Shown here in pieces: positions 34,601 to 45,420 of a DNA stretch of 64,000 bases. How positions within the stretch are numbered: the first letter of the stretch is position 1; every line of letters begins with the position of its first letter. A program made the translations under genes and the position numbers. Location: positions 1-64,000 of the forward strand of contig JBAJFG010000001.1 in assembly GCA_037903475.1 (NCBI GenBank), given 5' to 3'. The stretch comes from Ancylostoma caninum (taxonomy: Eukaryota; Nematoda; Chromadorea; Rhabditida; Ancylostomatidae). The notes beneath the pieces are model-generated. The model had not been told where the DNA came from. It saw only the letters and a list, made by a program, of their open reading frames with translations, and ran no database searches.

Positions 34601-37600
34601 TTTTGGTTTTCTTTCCTTCAAATTATTAAATGATGTCTGCAATAAGCTTACAACAACAATCTCTTCGGGTGAGAGATGTATGCGGTAAACATCCTTTTTT
34701 TCAGGCTTTGCTACAACGGGTATTACAATGCACTATTGCCGAGTACAATCTTGACGCCTTGGTACGGTCCGGACGGTAAGGGAGGAATAGAAATAGGTAA
34801 TTGAAGTAGCTCATGTTGCGATACTTGAGAAAGCAGATGTTCTAGGTATTGATGCACTTGCTCTTTCCAATAAAGTCAACCCTGCGATGAACAGACCTCA
34901 CAGTACCCCACCAAAGCAACAAACCACTAATCTTATAGGTACGTAGCACACACACATTATTTCTACATTTAGGACCGAATAATGCATTAGATAGACACAC
35001 AGTGCATATTTATCCTCCGGCGTCTTCAGTAGATATGTAGTACACAGAAAATAGGCAAAAAAAAAAAACTGAGGTGAAGCCAATAAAGAATTTTATGTAT
35101 CTTACTTTTATATACTTCACAGACTTTTTTAAGTATTCCATCTACTATTTTCAGATCTGGATGACGACTTGATTGGCCCTATTACGGGTACAGGTCAAAC
35201 CCTTACGTGTACCCTTGCTCCCCTTACACCGACGCCTGTTGGTGCAGCTGCATCCATGTCTTCGCTGGAGCCAGAGCTACCCGCTATAGATTGGGGTGTA
35301 AGTAGTAACACCCAACCGCAAGCACTACGAGCTCCATCGCTTCCGAATTTGGCTACGCAGACATCACCAACGTTCCCGGTTACGTTCGATGAAAGTGGAC
35401 GTGAGTTTTGCCTCACTTAAATCCATACCCATGCTCTACTTCTTCTAATTCAAAAGCTGTTTAGCCTTCAATACTGGGCCCACCCAGCTACCGCCGGCGC
35501 CTTCTAGGTTGTATCAAAATACCCCTGCTGTGCAGGCAACCAGTAATGGACAAGATGCTTTCACTGTAATGTGGGAGCAAATCAAGAATGTTCCTTTGAG
35601 TAACATCACGCAAAGGTTAGCAATTGCATACTTTTAATTATTGAACAAACTGTTGTTGGGGCCTTCGCATGTCAGAGTTAAACTAGGAGAGCTTGTGTTT
35701 TTTGGTGTTTTTTATTTGATTTGCATATCTCATCGTTGAAATTATTCGCTTGTGTACATTTTACATACATTTTGGTTGAATCACATTCATTATCGGTTTC
35801 TGATTTTGGCGATCAATACATGGGAATATCTGTGGATTTCTCAGTTTAACGAAATTGAGTCTCTCTTTCTTCAGGGATTCTTGCAAGATCGTGAGCCTTA
35901 ATAGATAGTTTGTGTATTACTTTACACTGAATTTATGCTTAAATATACGCAATTTTCTCGAAGTTATACGCTCTTTTTACACCATCGGAAGTAATTTCAT
36001 CATGCTTTGCTTTTCTTTTTCTACTTCAGCAACCCTACGGCTGGAATATATAATTCCACAATCATCTTTCTATACATGTACGTACGTATTGGTTCGAGAA
36101 TTTCAGTGATGACCATTCCAATGTTTATAGCATGCTCATGTCTGGCTCCCAATTAGGATCGATTGTGAAGTGCTGAGGGGTGCACTTGATAGCTATGTTT
36201 TCACCAACGCACTCCTTAGGCAGCAGTCTAGCATACATGCAAAGCACTTTAGCGCGGTGACTCGCTGCAATGTGAAAAGGGAAAACTGAGATCGTGTGAT
36301 CTAAATTGACGACCCATAAAAGATTGAAGCATATATAGAAGATTTTATGGTTATCTTCAACGAAGGGCTTGATCCAGAAACACCATCGCAAGGAACGAAA
36401 AGTACTCCTCTAATAGGAAATTGTCAATTTTCCCAGCAGATGAACAAGAGTCAAAAAATGGGATTCTGTAGTGAAACCCGATACTCACCCAAACTTGTTT
36501 TACATATGCACTTCTGGAAACGTGCCCTTGTGATGAGAATGGAAATAAATGATTTTATTGGAAATATAAATATTATAGTAAATCGAGATAAAATTGAGTA
36601 CGGTATAAATTGAAATAAAATAAATGTGCTTCTTTCACAGGGAACATATTTACAGGAGCGAGTCGCCACAGCCCATAATTCCTACTCGACCGGCGTTTGA
36701 GTCTCTTCCAGCAGCAACACCGTCGACTTCGTCTTCAGCACTGCCGACAAATCCTGAGCAAACCTCAGGAAGCAGCATTGGTTCGAACTTTTTTGAGATC
36801 CATATTCTATGAAAACAGATTTAATTATTCTTTTCAGCTACTCAAAGACCTGCACCTGCCAAACCATCATTTGCCGCTGGTGCTCCTGTGCCAGCCGCTT
36901 CGAGTTCTGCTTTGTATAGTATGCCACCGCAGTACGATGTAGTACCCGGTAGCAATCCGCTCTCTCCTACCCAAGCTTCTACATCTGGAAATAGTAAGTC
37001 ATCAAAAATCGTGATAAGGTTTAGGCAAAGAGTGCGATGAAAAATCAGTCTTGTTGCTCCGCACTTTTTGAGAATGAGCCCTTTCTACAGAAACTGTGCA
37101 ACCTTTCTGGAAAGTTTCGTTATCTGAGGAAGTCGCAGCCTCTTCTGAGGAGTTTTCATCACCAACATGAAAGTCTCAGCTTATTCTCTAAGCTTTGATC
37201 TGACTTTGATCTTTTGAATGTAGCTAATATAGTTAGCATTTTATTTTTATTTTCATTCCATGGATGCTGTCGTGAAATATTTTTTTCATTTGTTCCGTCC
37301 TATTGGGGTATGGGTCATAACGAGGCGGAACGGGTCGGGTCATGTTTGTGTGTTGTCGCTTCTTTTGAGTGGCCCAATCGCAGGACCTGCCTCTTTTTTT
37401 GTAAATTTGATTCGTAAACCTACATCTGGTACAACATTGTGGTCATAGGTTAAACTGGAGCATATGAAAAAAGTGGAATTTCTACACGCGATTGAACCGA
37501 ATTTCCTATATGAGCCGTTGCTCCTCTTTTCATGCTACAACATTTTCATTGGTTACATAATTGAAACTTTCTGTTGCAGTTACAGTGTTGAGGCAGCCGC

Positions 37601-38283
37601 TTTTTAAAATTAAAACTCTCATTTTGTCTATGTATTTGATGCTGATTTCGATCATTTTTAGTCTACCCTGTTCTTTACGAAGAGCCTCCTGTGGAGTCAG
37701 TGTATCCGAATATTCCTGCTTACGATGTTCCTCCGGCTGAGAATGGAAGACTGCCATCGGTACGTACACTTATAAAAACAATCGAACTACCAAACCAATG
37801 TGGGGGTTGCGTTTCAATGAACCCTTTCGCATTCAAAAGGGAATACTTAATTGTTCGACTCATTGGATAGTTTTATGAATCTAATTTATACAGAGGAATG
37901 GCTTCACTGAAATGATAACAAAATAAGGTTGTCTATCACAATTGACTTACGTGACCTTAACAAGTGTTGATTACCGTATCCAAACTTCGAGGCTTTTTCT
38001 GTTTCATATCAAAAGACTGATATTCAGTACAAAAATTTCCAGATTGGGAAGATGATGGCGCAATTCGATTTCAAACCCGTCGGCCCGAATCAACTTGAAA
38101 TAACTGCAGGAGAGAAGCTGGATTTGATACAGGTACACTGTAGTTTCTTTTCATTCTCGCAAGTGTTCCAAAGTGCTTCGTTTCCAGGCGCACGATGACG
38201 GCGGAAATCCGGAGTGGATCTGGGTGCAGAGACCAAACGGAGAGCATGGATTTGTCCCCGCCGCTTACTGTAAAGCTCTATAG
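25685..38283 (+). CDS. DNMBP: Tuba/DNMBP-like Rho GEF (SH3x4-DH-BAR-SH3x2)
   Basis: Predicted scaffold that loads a Cdc42-type GTPase (DH domain), senses curved membrane (BAR) and binds dynamin/actin regulators (SH3). The 38 exons keep phase, totalling about 1386 residues. SH3 domains lie near residues 15-60 (weak N-terminus), 70-130, 173-232 (YPFTAEFPNELSL) and 250-305. DH is near 430-640, with RPVQRCVKYPLFLSEIAK. BAR is near 680-915, with KKLIRKRNDKLMDYEAAKS. SH3-5 (1005-1050) is split by a 1.9-kb intron; SH3-6 (1326-1386) ends VQRPNGEHGFVPAAYCKAL. Key exons: 25685-25800, 26541-26689, 26925-27007, 27715-27802, 28843-28971, 29492-29661, 29717-29866, 30714-30861, 31296-31404, 32613-32759, 34705-34775, 35155-35400, 36838-36948, 38043-38132, 38188-38283. 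The order matches vertebrate Tuba. The ATG directly follows a CAG, so trans-splicing or a missed 5' exon is possible. Confidence 0.88.
27803..27873 (+). other. GC-AG intron in the Tuba-like gene
   Basis: The exon coding SH3-4 ends ATG and the intron starts GCAAGTG; the acceptor is TTTTTCAAG before GTGAATACC. Joining gives RILKMVNTDWVSC, a normal SH3 core. No GT donor nearby keeps the frame. Confidence 0.8.
31436..31512 (+). ncRNA. Candidate miRNA-like hairpin in an intron
   Basis: The arms 31436-31462 and 31486-31512 form a 27-position stem with 24 Watson-Crick pairs, one G-U and two mismatches, closed by a 23-nt loop. It lies in the 168-bp intron between the BAR exons 31296-31404 and 31572-31664. 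Size and shape fit a pre-miRNA, but a very short MITE would look the same. No expression evidence. Confidence 0.35.
33005..33110. repeat. TTATCCG repeat in the Tuba-like gene intron
   Basis: Irregular repeats of TTATCCGT (about eight within 100 bp), with a few more at 33670-33730. They lie in the 1.9-kb intron (32760-34704) that splits SH3-5. A similar TTAATTCGTTA-type repeat is at 63390-63470. Confidence 0.7.
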
Positions 38284-40650
38284 GTGAACCATCCGCATTC
38301 TATTTCCCTATGTAATATTGGTCCTTTTCAATGCATTATTTGTATCATGCCTGTGCATAGTTACTCTCACTTTTTTACTAACTATAAATTCTCAATTTTC
38401 ACCTGAATTTGCAAATCACATTCGAGTTCTGTCAAAGCTTAGAAAATTATCCTCTCGCATATCTTAATTAAGCAAGAATGCCCAATCTTTGCCCAACCTA
38501 CTTAGCGGTGCTGCTCAGAGATTATTTCGGTAAGTCCAGTTCATATGAAATGTGTAGAATCGCATGTCTTCGTTGCTGGATAGGTTGGTGGGGAAGCTAG
38601 CCTAGTAACGCAGCAAATTTCCTGCGCTCATCGCGTGTATTGTGAGAATTTGACGTATTTGTACCTTCTTTTTGTTGCGGCAGGGTAAAGCGTAATTGTG
38701 ACAAAGAATCAACCATGCGACGACCTCCCCTCTCCCTCCTTCTCCCCCTCTATCCCCACCCGGTTGACAATAGCACGACCACTCTGCCAGCCGTCGAAAT
38801 TGCGACAATCGCCGCTTACGACTCTTTCCCCCCCCCCTCCCCCTCCCATTGTGAAGGTAACATCGAAGCACAGCTTTTTGGCAGAACCTTCAGCTTTTTG
38901 GCAAAACCTTCAATGCTTCTTGGAGTAAAGAAAGAGTTACTCCATCATCATTTTCATTTTTGCAGTTTCACCTTCGTCTTTGAATAAAAAAAAACCTTTC
39001 CACCATCTTGAGCTTCTTTTCCAGCGCTGTTATTGAATAGAACAGTTCTCCGGATATTTGTTGGATTGGAATAAGTACCTGCTGCAAGAGTTCTAGTTGT
39101 ACACAAGGTCTTTGTGCATCATTGTGGTTACCCTTGGAAAACGTGTTGACGTGTCCAAATTTGCTCTTTACCTGACACCCATCTACACGGTAATCATACC
39201 TATGTGTATGAGATTACTCATACTTCTAGTTATATATCTGAGCGCAGAAGTACTAGCTAAAAAGGCGGTATTCACTTGAGCGCGTCAAAAATGTCATGTT
39301 CAGCTCTGTACTCTACCGTTAGTGATTCGTTATTTACACGAAGAGACCCTACTAAGTACTGCGGGTTACTGGAAGTGAATACTCTGAGTACTGCGCCATA
39401 TCTATACTCGGTATGTTGCCTGCGCTTTCGAGAGACGCGCACACATCTCGTATAAACTGGTCTGTCATATAGATATTCCCGCACTATCCCTATTTTCTGT
39501 GATATATGCATCTGGTTAACTATTATGATTAGTCCATAGATTCTGTTTCAAAGATTGTACTTTTAGTGTTGCTTCTCCGGGTACGTTGTCCAGTCCCCGT
39601 TATGTTTTGCTTACTATTGTTGACAGATTTAGCAGGAATTAATCGTCTATCTGTTGCCATTTCCACTGTTCTCCTTACGTTTAATGTATTCCGAAATGAG
39701 CTATTGTACCGAATATTGTGGTGCTGTTTCGTGCAGATTGAATGGAGATGTGCATAATTGCCTGGTATTTTACGTATAAAATTTCTATCATGCTTAGACA
39801 AAGACGCGTGTAGTTTGATTAAATTTGAATTGGCAGGCATTTGCTAGAGTTTTTGGTGGGAAATGGCAGCGTGCGAAGCTGGTTTATGCGTCACTCGCAG
39901 TTTTATGCCACTCGCCTTGAAAATTTGCAAGAAAGTAGGCTGGATCTTGTTTGTGGAGAATCTCATCAGTAGCGGGGAACTGTGACTTCCTATGTTGCTA
40001 TTTTTAGTTATTTCCTCCTCTTTCATAAATGGAGGCAACTGGGCAGTGAAAAGTAAAACAGATGTTTTCCTTGTTATGCTGAGAATGGAATGCATTCTCA
40101 TTGGCGACGTATAATTCCTTTCCGATGTCGCTATGGGAACCGACCCAAAGTGTGTAGTCATTTTCAATAAGTTCTGGCTGAATACATTCACGTCAGGTTC
40201 CGTATGCCTGTCACGACTTCCTCTCTTACCAGGAGTTCTTTATTTAGCAGGATACCAGAGGAATATGTAGTCTTTTCGGAGTTGGCTCCTTCTGATGCCG
40301 TCATTGTTGTTTGGTTTTGGAATACCGGCGGGCCGAATTTGGTTTTTGGAGCGATCTACCCGCTCATTTTCAACAAAGAACTCTTGTTTCTGGTATGAAT
40401 CACGAGGTTTCTTGGAGGGAATCCTGGATCTTGTTTGTGGAAGCTAGAAGAAGGGTGTACCACCCTCACTGAGAGACCAACGAATGCTCCTATGTTTTTG
40501 AACGAGTCGTAAGCTACTATCACATCTGTAAAATGTCGTTAACGTTCTTTTAATGTAAACGTATTTGGAAAAGAACTATGTGCGTCATAACGCCAGGTGC
40601 TTGCCGGAACAAACTCCTTCTTACAAATATTGGAAATTGTTTGACTCCAG
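38284..40650. other. Intergenic between the Tuba-like and GST genes
   Basis: 3' flank of the Tuba-like gene, then a C-rich tract with runs of 9-10 C at 38735-38850. A minus-strand frame at 40191-39529 is open for about 220 codons apart from one TAG at 39844-39846. Its product has no family I recognise, and no in-phase partner exons are clear. It may be a decayed transposon or gene. Nothing else can be supported. Confidence 0.4.
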
Positions 40651-43300
40651 ATGAACGATCAGAAGCATTCGTATAAGCTGCATTACTTCGATATTCGCGG
40701 ACGAGGAGAGCCGATTCGCCTAATATTCGAGTATTATGGAGTGAAGTACGACGACAATCGCATCCCTATGGAGGACTGGCCCAGCGTCAAAGAAAGTAGG
40801 TTTGCGTAACTGCCTAGCAGGTATTTTTCACACATCTGGGTAGATCCGATTTGTTTTCGAAGGTAGCCTTCATAGGGAAACGCTCCATTCCCGTACTCAC
40901 ATCGGCACTATGTGGTGACTTCAGAATTTGCGAACTTTTCTTTCAGCTTCATTCAGAGAAATTTTTTCCAACTGTGAGTTGTAGAACAATGTTCAGTGTT
41001 TATTTGGGTCTCGGCTTCCTTAGATTCCTGCGACTGTCACCAAGTAACGGGTAGAGGTTGTGATTTGAATACGGGTAGTGAGCAAAATGTCTCCGTGCAA
41101 ACGGTACAGTGTGATGTTCTCACCTGAATTTCCAAAGTTGTAATCTTCCACCATTTTCGAGCTCCCGAGGATTGAGCAAGCGCTTCCTTCTATGGAACAA
41201 AGCATATGCTGGAATCAAAGTGCAGATCTCTCGATGTCTGTGGAACTGTCATATACAGTACTTAACAAAGAAAAATTGTCACTAGTCGATCCGTGCAAAT
41301 CCGGAATGAATTAGGAGGTGTTCTGAACTTTGTTTCCTTTAGCAGAATGATGTGAAGTGGAAACCAAGGTCTATATGCATAATTGAGAAGATCCCCACGA
41401 TGAATGTTTTGACGCCAATATAAGCGATGAGCGAATTTTGGGGTGTTAACACTTTTACCTGGGTTATCTCAACGATACAAAGACGTTTCAGTCCGAAAAA
41501 GTGATGGATCACTTTTTGAAAACCTCAAGGACAAAAGCTGTTTTACAGCAATGGTGTAAATTACTCAAACTACTACATCTGAAATGGAAGAATTATGTGA
41601 TTCTCACGATCATTGCATAACCAAAACCGGTAGGATCACCTTGATTAACCAACTTTTCGTAGATGATGACAGTGCAGAACTGCGGAGACCGATATACGAA
41701 TGGAGTCAGAACTTTTTTTTTACATCACATAGTCCTTCACATTGAGGAAAAAGTTTTGTACTTGAGAAAATCATGAAAAAATTCTCCGCAAATCCCGCGA
41801 AATTTTCTCTATTCCACCGACATGAGTGTATTTACTCAGGCAAAGTTGGTGAAAGACCAGCAAGAATAATCGGCAGGCGAACATCAGCGGAAATATTCCG
41901 GTTAAGTCCAGTTGTCGGTTTTCTACTGCGGTTTTCCTGCATCAAGATCCGTGCATTCGTGCATAGACAAACTTATATTAGGATCAGTAAAATCAAGATC
42001 AGTAAAAGATCGTTCCGTTCACGTTCTCTTGCATGTGATTATCCATAGCGATTCTTATGTGAGTTTGTGCATGCATGGAAGTTGATCGGGGCCCGACACT
42101 TACGAAGTTCAGCCGATGCATTTGCCCACTAAAACACCGTAGTCAGCATGCTATTTCAACTCGTGCGCAGTACAATTAGCCGTTAGCTAATGTCGATATC
42201 GAGGCAACAAATTCAGATACGAAATATGAATGCCACACTCCAATGTAAATGGCACAAACCAATACCGGTTACACGGAAATGGTCAGGACAAGTAAAGCAC
42301 AACGGAAATGTTTCTTTTTCTTTCTTTTTTTTGGTGAGCTGAGCGGCGAGAAACCTACTAGGTCTTTGCTTAAAAACACACACTGTGCCCAAAGCTCCAC
42401 TTCTGCAGAAATTAAATGCAGTACAAATCACATGTAAAAATCTTGGGACCATTTTATTGTAAACCGCTGAAGAGTGGTAGCAGAGATAACGCTATTGCAG
42501 CTGTTATAGATATTCTATTTTTAGTGTTTTTATTTTTAGACGCTCCTATGGGTCAAGTACCCTATTTGGAAGTGGATGATGGAAAACTTAGCATCGGTCA
42601 AACGCTTGCTATCTGTAGATACCTTGCCAAATCTTTAAAAGCTAGCGATTGTAAGTTCAGTTTGCAGTAAATTCTGTAGTTTACTATATTCATACGCATT
42701 CATAATTTCCACATGTGTGAAGTATTTTTGAAAAAAGCATTAGTCAGATTTCGGCGGAGCCACGAAATCGGACGCTGCTAAATGTGACATGTACGCCGAA
42801 ACATTTATGGACTTCTTTACACTTGGCGTGGAAAGAATCTTTGAAAGTGATCCAGACATCAAAGTCAGTGAATATCTCACTTGAAAACTAAAGAATTGGC
42901 AAGAATTTATCTGTTAAAGGCGAAGAAAGACGAGAAATTTGAGGCTCAGTTTCCAATACGTCTGAAAACGTTCGAAGAGCATTTGAAGAAGAATGGTGGA
43001 GAGAATTTCGTCGGCAAAAAGGCAAGGTATTTTACATGATCAGACAATTTTCTCACCTAGTCGAACTTTTCTGGATATTTTAGCTAGAAATAAGGGTCAA
43101 ATTGAACACAGCGTTTGTTTCAGGTGCTATGGTGCGATCTCGTAGCAGTCGCCGTGCTGTCGATGGTGGAAGAGACGAAAGCCGACCTGTTGCAAGGCTT
43201 CCCCGACCTACGGAACTACTACACGAATATGCGTAACCTACCTGAAATCAAAGATTACGTGGCGCAGAGCTGGCCACCAGCAGCTTCTGATGAGGCTTGA
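40651..43300 (+). CDS. Glutathione S-transferase (nematode sigma-like)
   Basis: Conjugates glutathione to electrophiles or peroxides; cytosolic homodimer in this family. Five exons in phase: 40651-40795, 42540-42650, 42748-42863, 42920-43021, 43124-43300; 216 residues, close to the usual 205-210. The N-terminal thioredoxin-fold domain shows YKLHYFDIRGRGEPIR with the catalytic tyrosine at about residue 12, then MGQVPYLEVDDGKL and GQTLAICRYLA (usually QS at the glutathione site, here QT). The all-helical C-terminal domain has FVGKKVLWCDLVAVAVL. Intron 4 has a GC donor (AAG|GCAAGG). The ATG directly follows CTCCAG, suggesting trans-splicing or a 5' UTR intron. A copy of exon 1/intron 1 lies inverted at 45265-45419. 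Confidence 0.93.
43022..43123 (+). other. GC-AG intron in the GST gene
   Basis: The exon ends GGCAAAAAG and the intron starts GCAAGGTA; the acceptor is TTTCAG before GTGCTATGG. The next GT (43027-43028) would put the conserved VLWCDL block out of frame. Confidence 0.75.
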
Positions 43301-43440
43301 AACGGCTTGTTGTAAGCGTAGGCTTTTCACACCCAAATATCTATGTATTATTTGTATCCTGTTTAATCCTATGAAATGAATTATAAAAAATATATTGACT
43401 GGTTTGAAAAGTGCTTGTTGGTCAAACTTCATCCGTTCGC

Positions 43441-43635
43441 TCATTCATTCATTCATTCATTCATTCATTCATTCATTCATTCATTCATTCATTCATTCAT
43501 TCATTCATTCATTCATTCATTCATTCATTCGTTCATTCATTCGCTCATTCATTCATACATTCATACGTTCATTCATTCATTCATTCATTCATTCATTCAT
43601 TCATTCATTCATTCATTCATTCATTCATTCATTCG
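43441..43635. repeat. (ATTC)n tetranucleotide microsatellite
   Basis: About 195 bp of TCAT/ATTC repeats with a few substituted units, starting 140 bp after the GST stop codon. The Ser-Phe-Ile-His open frames are artefacts. Confidence 0.97.
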
Positions 43636-43850
43636 TTTTGCAAAGAAGTCGCCTTTGGAATGCTGTTCCTACCTCAGGCGCTATTCATCATCAATAACAT
43701 CCATGATTCCTTACAAATGTGCCGGAACCCCCACTTTTCAGCTTTTTTGTAGGGAATTCGAGGTTGCCGGTGAGACATACGTTGAGCCTTTTCGCGGACC
43801 ACCACTAGAATGGGGATCATCCTCAGTACGACTATGGAAGGTTTCTATTA

Positions 43851-44749
43851 GGGTGTAAAACTATGGATGCGCGTTTTCGCGCGGATCAAAATTTGTTCTG
43901 AAAAACGATAGCAGAACGGGTCAATCAAAATTGTGCGTACAGTTACTCTCAACCACCCTTTCGCATCCTCCTTGCAGGAAATGAGATTCCCTCTTGGGAA
44001 AGTCACTGCGCTGTGAGTCGGAACAGCCGCTTACCCAAACCCCCATTTTTTTCGCAGTCTTTGAAATTTTTCTTCACGAGGAAAGATTCCTAGATAGAAG
44101 TAACATGTGGTCTGATAGTGGGGAGTCCTGGCTACGTGGCTGCTGAGACAGGGCTTTCCAACTTACTTCTCCAGGTTTTTGTTGGGTATTTTTCCTCGTC
44201 TTCGGAGGGTCAGGTTGTGACCATTTTCTGGTAATCGTTGTTCTGACAAGATGATGGTGAACTGGTTGACTTATGTGGCCCAATTGTTGAAGACAGAGAT
44301 GTGATGTAATGGTTTGCATGGAACTTAGCTCCTCCCATCAGATCACTCTTCTCATATTTTACCATGAAGACAACGTCTTCTTCGGTATGTGGGTAATCAT
44401 GTTTGGAGCTGTATGGAGTTGCTCTCTTTTGCTGCCATTTTTTTTTGCGGATGCTTTCTTAATATGCTCCTCTCTTAATCGGGATTAAACTTGTTTCAAG
44501 AAACTTTTTATCCAAGGTACTACACAGAAGAATTTGCTAGATGGGGGTTTCCACCATAACCATAGCACTCTGGTTAGCAGCCTTTCAAATTTTTTTGAAA
44601 AGTCAAAAATTGAGTCTTCCCAACCAGCTCATATACCAATAAATGCGCAAGAAATTGCTCTTCACGATTCTCTAGAACATTGAGCATATGCCTTCAATAA
44701 CATTCAGATAGAGACGAAAAAGTGTGCGCGCATTTATAATTTTACACCC
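43851..44749. mobile_element. TIR element of about 0.9 kb, non-autonomous
   Basis: Left end GGGTGTAAAACTATGGATGC follows a TA; the right end CGCATTTATAATTTTACACC is its imperfect mirror. The TIR is about 25 bp with a few mismatches. The interior shows no transposase. The right target duplication is not clear. Confidence 0.6.
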
Positions 44750-44854
44750 CAATGTTATAGTTCTAATGGCTCAAATCATTCATATATTTCGGAATCTGGA
44801 GTTTTCAAGGGTAAACAAAAAAAACTATAAAATGTGGATTATTCATTTTGACAC

Positions 44855-45262
44855 TTCGAGAAATATATAAACATAAACATTGTATAAACAAAACTTCGAA
44901 CAATTCTGTAGAAAAAAGATCCTACATATGTAAGGTAACCGCAAGAAGTACATATTTAGTAATATTAATATGAAAACTGAGTTCTTGGGCTTGCTTTCAC
45001 AAGTTTTAAAAATTTTTGGAATATCGATCTTCGCCATATGCACTTTAAAATAAAGTTCATCCAATTCCCGCCATACCAATAATAACTAGTATATTAAATA
45101 GAATATTCACAAACGCTGATTGGTGGATTATGAGTTATTTAATTTATTTAACTACCCATTTAAGTCAGCGAGCAATGTGGGAACCGCTGAATCAAGTCCT
45201 AGGCAATCATTCCAATATCTCCTGAGTCGGCAATTGTAAAGCCCATGGAAGTCATTTTCTAT
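44855..45262 (-). pseudogene. Copy of Ro60 last exon and 3' flank
   Basis: 45145-45262 aligns base for base, with scattered substitutions and gaps, to the last exon of the Ro60 gene (55487-55605), including AAGTCAGCGAGCAA and GTGGAAGTCATT-like blocks. 44860-44920 resembles the 3' flank at 55340-55400. Only the end of the exon is present and the frame is broken (a stop replaces ATTGTAGGG). It is joined directly to a GST fragment. Confidence 0.8.
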
Positions 45263-45420
45263 ACCGCAAATCCTGAAATCTCCATCATGCCGATATGAGT
45301 GCACGAATGGAGCATTTCCCTATGGTTGTCACCTTCGAAAGCACATGGCATCTACCTAAATGTGTGGAAAATACCTGCTAGGCTGTTACCCAAGCCTACT
45401 TTAACGCTGGGCCAGTCCTA
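45263..45420 (-). pseudogene. Inverted copy of GST exon 1 end and intron 1 start
   Basis: The reverse complement reads AGGACTGGCCCAGCGTTAAAG, then GGTAACAGCCTAGCAGGTAT, matching GST exon 1 and intron 1 at 40780-40930 with about 15-20 percent change. Intron sequence is retained, so the copy is DNA-derived and not from mRNA. It meets the Ro60 fragment at about 45260 on the same (minus) strand. Confidence 0.85.

Noticed and set aside
43376..43858. 160-codon Ser-Phe-Ile-His frame after the GST gene
   Set aside because: Translation of an (ATTC)n microsatellite in all three frames.
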